From: Thermococcaceae archaeon
GTDB taxonomy: Archaea; Methanobacteriota_B; Thermococci; Thermococcales; Thermococcaceae
Reading direction: 5' to 3'
Assembly (NCBI GenBank): GCA_026986455.1
Contig: JALSON010000030.1
Span: 1-5,180, forward strand
Length of the DNA: 5,180 bases
Positions within the stretch are counted from its first letter, which is position 1; every line of letters begins with the position of its first letter. A program made the translations under genes and the position numbers. This document shows positions 1 to 5,180 of this stretch, in pieces. The notes under the pieces were generated by a model, which was not told the origin of the DNA, did not search any database, and saw nothing but the letters and a program-made list of their open reading frames with translations.

Positions 1-138
1 GGGCTTCTTATAAAACAGATATTCGGCATCCGCCGGCGGAGTTAGCTTCGTCAGCTCGGGGGTTGCCCCTGCAACGCTTATTCCCGGCACGGTGCTTATC
101 TCCGTATTCCCCAGAACCACGAGCATCATGCTTTTCAT
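1..138 (-). CDS. cobT: Archaeal CobT (nicotinate-nucleotide:dimethylbenzimidazole phosphoribosyltransferase family, UPF0284), N-terminal fragment
   Basis: Read on the minus strand from the ATG at 138-136, an open frame of 46 codons reaches the window edge without a stop, so only the N-terminus is present. It begins [19 protein letters not shown] and continues with [20 protein letters not shown]. The [24 protein letters not shown] and ADAEYL segments match my memory of the archaeal CobT/UPF0284 family. The family is placed in cobalamin nucleotide-loop assembly: transfer of phosphoribose from nicotinate mononucleotide to the lower-ligand base, giving alpha-ribazole phosphate, in the cytoplasm. 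The start is supported by GAGGTGAT on the minus strand (149-142), three bases before the ATG. Methionines at codons 4 and 5 are less likely starts because they sit further from it. The gene is divergent from the BtuF-like gene with an 86-bp gap, and this pairing supports the cobalamin assignment. The active-site region lies outside the window. Confidence 0.85.
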   Translation of the reverse strand, partial: MKSMMLVVLGNTEISTVPGISVAGATPELTKLTPPADAEYLFYKKP

Positions 139-224
139 GGAATCACCTCTGGCAATTTTATCCAATAAGCTTATATATCCTTTGCCCCAACAATTGGTGG
201 ATAAATAATCCAAAGGTGATCAGG
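139..224. promoter_or_regulatory. Divergent promoter region between cobT and the btuF-like gene
   Basis: This 86-bp gap must hold the promoters of both divergent genes. One AT-rich core, TTATATAT at 171-178, reads as a TATA-like box in both directions (minus strand ATATATAA). With the usual archaeal spacing of about 25 bp, it would start plus transcripts near 200 and minus transcripts near 150. Each start falls just upstream of the GGTGAT ribosome binding site of the respective gene (215-220 plus, 147-142 minus). An 8-bp inverted repeat, TTTATCCA (157-164) and TGGATAAA (198-205), flanks the core and could be an operator. The promoter position is well supported by spacing; operator function is inference. 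No cobalamin riboswitch could fit in the predicted leaders, which are very short. Confidence 0.6.
215..220 (+). promoter_or_regulatory. Ribosome binding site fixing the btuF-like start
   Basis: GGTGAT ends four bases before the ATG at 225-227. It is complementary to the conserved archaeal 16S rRNA 3' end and has the same sequence and spacing as the site before cobQ. The open frame extends upstream to an ATG at 63, but that extension overlaps cobT and lies ahead of the promoter, so 225 is the chosen start. Confidence 0.8.
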
Positions 225-2087
225 ATGAAGAAAGCTGCCCTGCTGCTTATCGTGTTAATGCTCGGTGTCGCTCTCGCATCCGGGTGCATAGGCTCAAAGA
301 CGGCGCAAACTTCGAGCTCAAGCCCTGCTGTTACCTCCCCAGCTTCAACAGTCTCAGAATCCACAAACTCCCAGGCCTCTTTCTCCGGGACATCAACCGC
401 AGAGGCAAAAACGCCCAGTTATCCTATAACAGTGACGGATTTCGCAAATAGAAAAGTCACGATTATGAAAGAGCCTCGCAGGATTGTCTCGCTCGCTCCA
501 AGCATAACCGAGACGCTCTACTTCCTTGGCGCCCTGGACAGGGTTGTCGGTGTAACCCAGTTCGATGATTACCCTCCGAACGTGAAGGAAGGGAGAACAA
601 TCGTTGGGGGATTTGGAAGCCCGAACATCGAGGTTATAGCCTCCCTGAAGCCTGATCTGATAATAGCGACCTCGATGGACATGAGATACCTCAACCAGCT
701 CCAGCAGATTGCCCCTGTTATTGTGATTGACCCGAAAAACATAGATGAAATCTACACCTCAATCGAGCTCCTTGGAAAGGTTCTCGGAGATGAGGTGCGG
801 GCAGAGAAGGTTGTTAGCGAAATGAAAGCAAAAATCAGCGAGATTTCCTCCAGGGTAAAAGGTCTTCCGGAACCGGGGGTTTTCTACATCGTGTGGAACA
901 ACCCGCTCATGACCGCTGGAGCAAACACCTTCATCAACGACCTGATTCGGCTGGCAGGCGGAAGAAACATCTTCAGCGATATAAAGGGATGGAAGTCGGT
1001 TAGCATGGAGCAGGTGCTGGCCAGGAATCCCGGCATAATAATCCTCACTCCCCACTGCGGCATGAGCGTCAGCGATGTTTATAAAAGCGAGCTCTCAAAG
1101 ACGGATGCGGCCAAACACGGCAGGGTAATCATGATTGAGAACGAAAACGTCCTTGTGCGGCCATCCCCGAGAATCGTTGAAGGGCTCGAAGAGCTTGCGA
1201 AGGCCATTCATCCCGAAGCATTCGGGGGTAAGTATCCACTGACGGTTACGGACTTTGAGGGCAGAAAGGTAACGATAAAGAACGAACCCCGGAGAATAGT
1301 TTCACTGGCACCGAGCATAACGGAAACCCTGTTCTACATCGGCGCCGGAGACAGGGTCGTGGGTGTCACAACCTTCGATGACTACCCGCCTCAGGTGAAA
1401 AACATAACCAAAATCGGCGGCTTCAGCAACCCGAACATCGAGGTTATCGCATCCCTCAGGCCGGATTTGATAATCGGAACCTCCATGCATCTCCGGTATC
1501 TCACCCAGCTCCAGCAGATTGCCCCGGTCATAATAGTCGACCCGAAGAATCTTGAGGGAATCTACAGGCAGATTGAACTGCTGGGGGAGGTTACAAACCG
1601 GGAGGAATACGCCCGCAACGTTGTTGACCATATGAAGGCAAAGGTTCAGGAGATAACCTCCATGGTCAGAAATCAGACGAGACCGAAGGTTCTCTTCATA
1701 ACATGGTGGAACCCGGTATATGTTCCGGGGAACGGCACATTTCAGGGTCAGCTCATAGAGCTGGCAGGGGGCAGAAACATATTCTCCGACCTGAAGGGAT
1801 GGGCACAGGTCAATATGGAGCAGATACTGGCGAGGAACCCCGATATCATAATACTCTCAGCCCATGCCGGCATAAGTGCGGAGGAGCTGTGCAGAACGGA
1901 ACTCGTCAGGACAAACGCCGTGAAGAACGGAAGGGTATTCACCATCGCCGATGACAACGTCATATCAAGGCCCGGGCCGAGGATAGTGGAGGGGCTTGAA
2001 GAACTTGCGGAGTTCATCCACCCTGACATCTTCAAATACCGCTTCCAGCCGTTGAAATGCAATGCAACTGCATCATCATCCGGCTGA
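225..2087 (+). CDS. Tandem-duplicated BtuF-like corrinoid-binding lipoprotein (ABC transporter substrate-binding protein, two domains)
   Basis: This 620-residue protein is the extracellular binding component of an ABC importer, most likely for cobalamin or other corrinoids. Residues 1-20 form a signal peptide (MKK, hydrophobic core, LASG) followed by Cys21, the probable lipid-attachment site. A Ser/Thr/Ala-rich tether runs to about residue 65. Two periplasmic-binding-protein domains of the Peripl_BP_2/BtuF type follow: residues 66-336 and 337 to about 608, each starting YP(I/L)TVTDF and containing RRIVSLAPSITETL, GGF..PNIEVIASL.PDLII, LAGGRNIFSD.KGW and ME..LARNP. The usual family member has one such domain in about 260-380 residues, so this is a fused duplication. 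The two glutamates that in E. coli BtuF dock onto BtuC arginines appear conserved in both copies (Glu136 and Glu262; Glu406 and Glu532), judged by motif position. Position between cobT and cobQ favours corrinoid over ferric-siderophore or haem as ligand. No permease or ATPase gene lies beside it. btuF would be the closest symbol, but the double architecture makes simple orthology uncertain. Confidence 0.85.
   Translation: MKKAALLLIVLMLGVALASGCIGSKTAQTSSSSPAVTSPASTVSESTNSQASFSGTSTAEAKTPSYPITVTDFANRKVTIMKEPRRIVSLAPSITETLYFLGALDRVVGVTQFDDYPPNVKEGRTIVGGFGSPNIEVIASLKPDLIIATSMDMRYLNQLQQIAPVIVIDPKNIDEIYTSIELLGKVLGDEVRAEKVVSEMKAKISEISSRVKGLPEPGVFYIVWNNPLMTAGANTFINDLIRLAGGRNIFSDIKGWKSVSMEQVLARNPGIIILTPHCGMSVSDVYKSELSKTDAAKHGRVIMIENENVLVRPSPRIVEGLEELAKAIHPEAFGGKYPLTVTDFEGRKVTIKNEPRRIVSLAPSITETLFYIGAGDRVVGVTTFDDYPPQVKNITKIGGFSNPNIEVIASLRPDLIIGTSMHLRYLTQLQQIAPVIIVDPKNLEGIYRQIELLGEVTNREEYARNVVDHMKAKVQEITSMVRNQTRPKVLFITWWNPVYVPGNGTFQGQLIELAGGRNIFSDLKGWAQVNMEQILARNPDIIILSAHAGISAEELCRTELVRTNAVKNGRVFTIADDNVISRPGPRIVEGLEELAEFIHPDIFKYRFQPLKCNATASSSG
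420..1232 (+). repeat. First unit of the intragenic BtuF-domain duplication
   Basis: This encodes residues 66-336, the first of two direct repeats covering most of the lipoprotein gene. Compared by eye, well over half of the aligned residues match the second unit, and stretches of DNA are still identical, such as a 21-bp match at 695-715 versus 1505-1525. The offset changes from 813 to 810 bp because this unit has one extra codon (VKEGRTIVGGF versus VKNITKIGGF). Synonymous sites have diverged widely, which argues against a very recent event or an assembly artefact. Confidence 0.85.
1233..2048 (+). repeat. Second unit of the intragenic BtuF-domain duplication
   Basis: This encodes residues 337 to about 608 and starts YPLTVTDFEGRKV, directly after the first unit with no linker beyond a GGK. 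Differences cluster where a ligand pocket could lie: VWNNPLMTAG in the first unit against TWWNPVYVPG here, and PHCGMS against AHAGIS. The two lobes may therefore differ in affinity or ligand. A short tail (RFQPLKCNATASSSG) follows the domain. The right boundary is approximate. Confidence 0.8.
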
Positions 2088-2106
2088 TTTTTACATTTTG
2101 TTTATT
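2086..2106 (+). terminator. Possible T-rich terminator after the btuF-like gene
   Basis: Beginning in the stop codon, the plus strand carries runs of T5, T4 and T3 (GATTTTTACATTTTGTTTAT). Intrinsic termination in Thermococcales relies mainly on such U-rich transcript ends and does not require a hairpin. This suggests that most btuF transcripts end here and that cobQ has its own promoter. Evidence is compositional only. Confidence 0.4.
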
Positions 2107-2120
2107 GATGCGGGGTTGAG

Positions 2121-2134
2121 GGATAAGTTATTCC
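2121..2134. promoter_or_regulatory. Palindrome-like AT-rich motif upstream of cobQ (candidate operator or TATA element)
   Basis: GGATAAGTTATTCC is a near-palindrome (GGATAA against GGAATAA, one base inserted). It resembles GGATAAATAATCC at 199-211 upstream of the btuF-like gene, and more loosely GGATAAAATTGCC on the minus strand at 163-151. It is also the most TATA-like stretch before cobQ. If used as a TATA box it would start transcripts near 2150 and give an untranslated leader of about 80 bases containing the 2163-2182 hairpin. Both roles are inference from sequence resemblance. Confidence 0.3.
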
Positions 2135-2153
2135 TGCTAGTCTCTATGGACAC

Positions 2154-2186
2154 TGACCTCCTCCCCGCCCTGAGGGACGAGGCTTG
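2154..2186 (-). mobile_element. Solitary hairpin resembling an IS200/IS605-type element end (no transposase)
   Basis: On the minus strand this reads as an 8-bp stem, CCTCGTCC (2182-2175), loop CTCA (2174-2171), and GGGCGGGG (2170-2163), followed by AGGAGGTCA. From memory, the GGGCGGGGAGGAGGTCA side is a characteristic ending of many archaeal and bacterial IS200/IS605 elements carrying tnpB. The stem is fully paired as minus-strand RNA if two G-U pairs are allowed, whereas the plus strand has two C-A mismatches. There is no tnpA or tnpB frame nearby, so this would be a solo remnant or a small non-autonomous piece. It lies 46 bp before the cobQ ATG. Chance resemblance or an unrelated regulatory hairpin is possible. 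Confidence 0.5.
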
Positions 2187-2222
2187 AAAAAGAGAAAAGC
2201 CAGAGGTATTAACCTGTGAAAC

Positions 2223-2228
2223 GGTGAT
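2223..2228 (+). promoter_or_regulatory. Ribosome binding site fixing the cobQ start
   Basis: GGTGAT lies four bases before the ATG at 2233, the same spacing as at the btuF-like gene. A longer frame would begin at a GTG at 2224, but that GTG is inside this site, so the ATG is the real start and the protein begins MGKALMIQG. Confidence 0.85.
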
Positions 2229-2232
2229 ACGA

Positions 2233-3687
2233 ATGGGAAAAGCCTTAATGATCCAGGGAACATCCTCAGGGGCTGGAAAGTCCCTATTAACCCTCGCGTT
2301 ATGCAGAATCCTCACAAATATGGGCTATGACGTAGTCCCGTTCAAGAGCCAGAACATGAGCCTCAACTCCGCCCCGAGCATTGAGGGAGGGGAAATTAGC
2401 AGGGCGCAGTATCTACAGGCTTTAGCATGCAGAAAGAAGCCCTCCGTGAGGTTCAACCCCATCCTCCTGAAGCCCGAAGGCGGCATGAGGAGCCAGGTCG
2501 TGTTCATGGGAAGGCCCATCGGGAGCGTCTCCGCTAAGGATTACATGCTCTCCCGGAAGGAGGAACTCTTTTCAAAAGCCATGAAGGTTTTAGATGAGCT
2601 TTTAAAAAACCATGACATCGTTGTGATAGAAGGTGCCGGCAGTCCTGTGGAGATCAACCTCAAAGATTACGATATAGCAAACATGCGCGTTGCGAGGCAC
2701 GCCGGTGCCGGGGTAATTCTGGTCGCGGATATAGACAGGGGCGGGAGCTTTGCCTCAATAGTTGGCACAATGGAGCTCTTAAGCCGGGAGGAACGGGAAC
2801 TCGTAATGGGCTTCATCTTCAACAGGTTCCGTGGTGATGCCTCCCTCCTCAAACCCGGCTTTGAATATCTGGAGCGGAGATACGGGAAGAGGGTTCTGGG
2901 AGTAATACCCTACACGGAGCACAGAATTCCCGAGGAGGACTCCCTCGCCGAGTTTCCGAAGGTTAAGGGCGATTTGCACATCCAGATCATCAGGCTCCCC
3001 CATATAAGCAACTTCACGGACTTTGAGCCCCTGCACTGGGCGAACGGCGTTGACTACGTCACGAGGGCCGAGGAAATTAAGGGCGACCTCATAATCATCC
3101 CGGGGAGCAAGAACACGGTCGGAGACCTGCTGTGGATGCGCGAGAACGGAATTGAGGATGCCATACTTGAGGCGCACAGGGAGGGGGCCTTTGTGGTTGG
3201 CATATGCGGCGGCTTCCAGATGCTGGGGGAGAGCATACTCGATAACGTGGAATCAAAGCGCGGCAGGGTTGGAGGGCTCGGTGTTCTGAGGGCCAAGACG
3301 GTTTTTGAGAGAACCAAGAGGACGAACCACCTGAGAGCACGGATCCTTTGGAGACCCCTTGGAGGCACGGTCGTTGAGGGCTATGAAATCAGAATGGGAC
3401 GCTCCACATCGGAGAGGGCCTTCTCGGTAATCCACGAAATAAACGGAGCCAGAGCTTTTGAGTATGAGGGAGCTGTAGGCGAGAGGGCCTTTGGGACCTA
3501 CCTGCACGGCATCTTCCACAACCTCGGCTTTACGGAGAGGTTTTTGAACATGCTCCGCGTTGAGAAGGGCCTTGAGCCGGTGAGTGCGGGCGGATGGAGC
3601 ATCGAGGGGGAGATAGAGAGGTTTGCAGGGATTGTGGAGATGAGCATTGATGTGGATTTCATTTTAAGAATGCTGGAGCCGGGTTAA
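2233..3687 (+). CDS. cobQ: Cobyric acid synthase (CobQ/CbiP), glutamine-dependent amidotransferase
   Basis: CobQ catalyses the ATP- and glutamine-dependent amidation of carboxylates b, d, e and g of adenosylcobyrinic acid a,c-diamide to give adenosylcobyric acid in the cytoplasm. The 484-residue product has the normal family length and two domains. The N-terminal ATPase-like synthetase domain shows a P-loop variant GTSSGAGKS (residues 9-17), [39 protein letters not shown] and FNRFRGD. After [10 protein letters not shown] and PGSKNT comes a triad-family glutaminase domain with the nucleophile Cys325 in [10 protein letters not shown] and the catalytic His425 in GTYLHGIF. The common GYEIHMG motif reads GYEIRMG here, with Arg387 where His is usual. 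From memory other Thermococcales CobQ proteins may also have Arg there. The gene follows the corrinoid-binding lipoprotein after a 145-bp gap and may have its own promoter. Thermococcales are thought to salvage corrinoids rather than build the ring, so its natural substrate may be an imported incomplete corrinoid (inference). Confidence 0.96.
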   Translation: MGKALMIQGTSSGAGKSLLTLALCRILTNMGYDVVPFKSQNMSLNSAPSIEGGEISRAQYLQALACRKKPSVRFNPILLKPEGGMRSQVVFMGRPIGSVSAKDYMLSRKEELFSKAMKVLDELLKNHDIVVIEGAGSPVEINLKDYDIANMRVARHAGAGVILVADIDRGGSFASIVGTMELLSREERELVMGFIFNRFRGDASLLKPGFEYLERRYGKRVLGVIPYTEHRIPEEDSLAEFPKVKGDLHIQIIRLPHISNFTDFEPLHWANGVDYVTRAEEIKGDLIIIPGSKNTVGDLLWMRENGIEDAILEAHREGAFVVGICGGFQMLGESILDNVESKRGRVGGLGVLRAKTVFERTKRTNHLRARILWRPLGGTVVEGYEIRMGRSTSERAFSVIHEINGARAFEYEGAVGERAFGTYLHGIFHNLGFTERFLNMLRVEKGLEPVSAGGWSIEGEIERFAGIVEMSIDVDFILRMLEPG

Positions 3688-3753
3688 AACATCCCGGAGG
3701 ATATCGTGTGCAATTTCGAATTGAACGTATTATCGTCAGCAGTGGAAGAAACA

Positions 3754-3760
3754 TTTATAT
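3754..3760 (+). promoter_or_regulatory. TATA box of the DUF996-type gene
   Basis: TTTATAT is preceded by the purine-rich BRE-like stretch GAAGAAACA (3745-3753), a typical Thermococcales core promoter. Counting about 25 bp from its centre places the transcription start near 3782, immediately before the GGTGGT ribosome binding site at 3783-3788. This gives a leader of only about a dozen bases and shows that the gene is transcribed independently of cobQ. Confidence 0.7.
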
Positions 3761-3794
3761 CATCAAAATTGGAATTTCCAATGGTGGTAATTTG

Positions 3795-4412
3795 GTGGGA
3801 GATATTCACATTGAAAGAAAGATTGGACTGCTCGGCTCAGTAATAGCGTTGATAGGAGGAGTAATCAACGGTGTGTTCATGCACATCCCCAGCATCTGGA
3901 ATGCCATATCCCCCGTGCCGCTGGTTGCATGCACCCTCATTCTCATATCTCTGTGGGGGATTGGTAATAAAACCGGCGACAGCAGGCCTTTCAGGAATTA
4001 TCTGACTTCCTTTGCCGTATGGGTGGTTTTTGACATAATGGCGACGGCGGTATTTTCGGCTGGAGTTCATTCAGCTGTAATCAACAGCCACATGAAAACA
4101 AATTCAATCAATCTCTCAGACATTGATGATCCGCACCTGCGAATGTTCCTGATACTGGCCATCCTCCTTGTGCTCATCGACCTCAGCGTTTCATCCTACT
4201 TCGAGATGAGAACCTGGAAGGCAATGCACGAGATAAGCGGCATCAGGGAATTCGATAACGCCGCAACCTGGTTTAAATGGGGAGCAGCGACGATGGTGGT
4301 TTTTATAGGGTTCCTGTTTGTCTTCATCGCCCGGATATTCGTCATTATGGCTTTTAATGGCCTGCCTGAGAGCCTTGAAAGAAAAAGAACAGATGCTCCA
4401 GCATCTCCATAG
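3795..4412 (+). CDS. DUF996-type integral membrane protein of unknown function
   Basis: The product of about 205 residues appears to have five membrane segments, roughly residues 10-29, 41-57, 70-90, 116-135 and 163-187. The pattern of a GIGNKTGDSRPFRNYL loop, a SYFEMRTWKAMHEISGI..FDNAA loop and a final glycine- and phenylalanine-rich helix resembles the archaeal DUF996 family, whose function is not known to me. The frame is open back to 3708, but the TATA box at 3754-3760 excludes starts before about 3782. GGTGGT at 3783-3788 points to GTG 3795 (six bases away) or TTG 3792 (three bases away); I prefer GTG on codon grounds. The C-terminus is a short charged tail (ERKRTDAPASP). It converges with the nuclease gene, 8 bp apart, and nothing in the context suggests its role. 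Linkage to cobalamin uptake cannot be claimed, since it has its own promoter. Confidence 0.75.
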   Translation: MGDIHIERKIGLLGSVIALIGGVINGVFMHIPSIWNAISPVPLVACTLILISLWGIGNKTGDSRPFRNYLTSFAVWVVFDIMATAVFSAGVHSAVINSHMKTNSINLSDIDDPHLRMFLILAILLVLIDLSVSSYFEMRTWKAMHEISGIREFDNAATWFKWGAATMVVFIGFLFVFIARIFVIMAFNGLPESLERKRTDAPASP

Positions 4413-4464
4413 GTTTCCGGTCAGTTTTCCGTGCATCCTCCCGATGCCTGCAGCTGGAGCATCT
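4391..4464. repeat. 12-bp inverted repeat spanning the convergent gene ends; possible bidirectional terminator
   Basis: AGATGCTCCAGC (4391-4402) is perfectly complementary in inverted orientation to GCTGGAGCATCT (4453-4464), with 50 bp between. Smaller hairpins nest within it: AGATGCT/AGCATCT at 4391-4406 and GCATC/GATGC at 4433-4447. AGCATCTCC also occurs as a direct repeat (4400-4408 and 4458-4466). The arms lie inside the last codons of the two convergent genes and both stop codons lie between them. A role in terminating both transcripts, or in mRNA 3'-end stability, is inference; there is no strong T-run in either direction. Confidence 0.45.
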
Positions 4465-5180
4465 CCTTGAGCTTTTTAATGACCTCCTTGTAGGGGATTT
4501 TCCCCTTCCTCATGAGCACAACGCCGTGAATCCTCCCGACTTTCCCGGCGAACAGCTCATCGTTTGCTATGATGAGCATCGGCACCTCCAGCTTGGAGAG
4601 CTTTTCCAGCTTGGATTTTAAGTATTCCCCGGTCCAGAAGCCCGCTATTTCCACGTAGACTTCCCTACCATTCTTCCTCACGAGAAAGTCCGGGATGTAT
4701 GCATATCTGCCGGCTTTCAGAACGCCGGGCTCTCTAACCACCTCCGCCCCGAGGATGAACCTTATTTTTGCCGCAAACTGCCTCTCAAGTGAGGAGTCGT
4801 ATTCGACCTTCCCCTCGGCCTTCGGCAGCATAGCATCATCGCCGCTTGAGAGCTCGAAGATGTATATCCTCTTTGAACGCTCATCGAGTATCTCGGCCCT
4901 TATCTGCCATTCATCGGCCATAACTATCTCCGGAATAAGCTTTGCGATTGAAGTCCCGTACTTCCGGGTTAGCTTGAGTATTGATGCGGGCCCCGTTATT
5001 TCAACCGTGTCATCCTGAATCTGATACATGAGTCCGAGAAGCTTTATTTTCCTGAATATCGCCTGATAATTGGAGGAGACTTTAAATGTAATCCTGAGGG
5101 CGGAGAACATCAGCGTCTGGAGGAGCGATAGGTTATACCTCCTCACGAGTTCCTCCGGCGTCAGCGGCGGAACTTTGGTG
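4421..5180 (-). CDS. bax1: Bax1-like DUF790 nuclease (XPB-associated), C-terminal part; 5' end beyond window
   Basis: The minus-strand frame is open from the right edge to the TGA at 4423-4421, giving about 252 visible residues. A GTG at 5146 could be called as a start, but the frame continues upstream as TKVPPLTPEEL before RRYNLSLLQTLMFSALRI, which is an internal family motif, so the gene is partial. The motifs RYNLSLLQTL, FRKIKLLGLMY, SSLERQFAAK, YIPDFLVRK and VYVEIAGFWTGEYL fit the archaeal DUF790 family. Its characterised member Bax1 binds the XPB helicase and cuts DNA in repair-type substrates. Putative RecB-like nuclease residues are the Asp of IPDF (codon 4690-4688) and the Glu of VEIAGFW (codon 4651-4649), with an upstream Glu in SLERQF. 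The usual lysine of PD-(D/E)XK is not at its standard place, which I believe is normal for this family. The helicase gene is expected just off the right edge. The last residues (ASGGCTEN) look variable. Confidence 0.85.
   Translation of the reverse strand, partial: TKVPPLTPEELVRRYNLSLLQTLMFSALRITFKVSSNYQAIFRKIKLLGLMYQIQDDTVEITGPASILKLTRKYGTSIAKLIPEIVMADEWQIRAEILDERSKRIYIFELSSGDDAMLPKAEGKVEYDSSLERQFAAKIRFILGAEVVREPGVLKAGRYAYIPDFLVRKNGREVYVEIAGFWTGEYLKSKLEKLSKLEVPMLIIANDELFAGKVGRIHGVVLMRKGKIPYKEVIKKLKEMLQLQASGGCTEN

Noticed and set aside
63..224. A 54-codon N-terminal extension of the BtuF-like protein
   Set aside because: It overlaps cobT, precedes the TATA box and ribosome binding site, and has no signal-peptide character. 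The lipoprotein signal begins exactly at 225.
139..224. Cobalamin riboswitch upstream of the cobT or btuF-like gene
   Set aside because: The predicted leaders are only about 10-25 bases and no B12-box-like sequence is visible. There is no room for the roughly 200-base aptamer.
759..1055. Minus-strand open frame within the BtuF-like gene
   Set aside because: It is antisense to a strongly conserved domain, has no ribosome binding site, and its sequence resembles no protein family. The same reasoning removes the frames at 1302-1631, 1703-1954 and 1748-2062.
2088..2232. Small protein gene in the btuF-cobQ gap
   Set aside because: I found no frame with a ribosome binding site and start codon separate from cobQ. 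The minus frame spanning 2091-2315 runs into cobQ and has low-complexity content.
2779..3177. Minus-strand open frames inside cobQ (also 3054-3368, 3095-3340 and 3253-3519)
   Set aside because: They are mirror frames of a GC-rich, well-conserved coding sequence with full-length CobQ motifs on the plus strand.
4120..4152. Box C/D-like small RNA (TTGATGA followed by CTGA)
   Set aside because: The C box lacks the expected purine, the interval to the D box is too short for a normal guide, and it lies inside the membrane-protein coding region.
4695..5018. Plus-strand frame opposite the Bax1-like gene
   Set aside because: It is antisense to the conserved nuclease domain, with serine-rich shadow-frame composition and no promoter or ribosome binding site.
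1..5180. CRISPR array, tRNA or rRNA gene
   Set aside because: No regularly spaced repeats, cloverleaf-type sequence with a TTCRA arm, or rRNA-like stretches were seen on either strand.

Overview
The window looks like a hyperthermophilic archaeon of the order Thermococcales, most likely Thermococcus. This rests on GGTGAT-type ribosome binding sites 3-4 bases before start codons, archaeal BRE/TATA-like promoters, a Thermococcales-style lipoprotein signal with a Ser/Thr-rich tether, and close agreement of the cobyric acid synthase and CobT sequences with what I remember of Pyrococcus/Thermococcus proteins. No database search was possible.

Layout. Positions 1-138 (minus) hold the first 46 codons of an archaeal cobT. 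An 86-bp divergent promoter region (139-224) separates it from a plus-strand gene (225-2087) for a cell-surface lipoprotein made of two consecutive BtuF-type corrinoid-binding domains. A 145-bp gap (2088-2232) contains a T-rich probable terminator, a small palindrome, and a hairpin resembling the conserved end of IS200/IS605-type elements, with no transposase. It leads into cobQ/cbiP (2233-3687). A 107-bp spacer with a clear TATA box drives a short DUF996-type membrane protein (3795-4412). This converges, 8 bp apart, on the 3' part of a DUF790/Bax1-type nuclease gene (4421-5180, minus) that runs off the right edge.

How the genes fit together. The left two thirds is a cobalamin locus. The BtuF-like lipoprotein would capture corrinoids outside the cell, CobQ would amidate the corrin ring on the way to cobyric acid, and CobT would act in lower-ligand (alpha-ribazole) metabolism for the nucleotide loop. 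The matching permease and ATPase (BtuC, BtuD) are not in the window. The right third is unrelated: a membrane protein of unknown role and a DNA-repair nuclease that in other archaea partners the XPB helicase.

The most unusual items are the tandem-duplicated BtuF, the solitary IS605-like hairpin upstream of cobQ, the shared TATA/inverted-repeat region between cobT and btuF, and a 12-bp inverted repeat across the convergent gene ends. I see no convincing evidence of a wholly new system.
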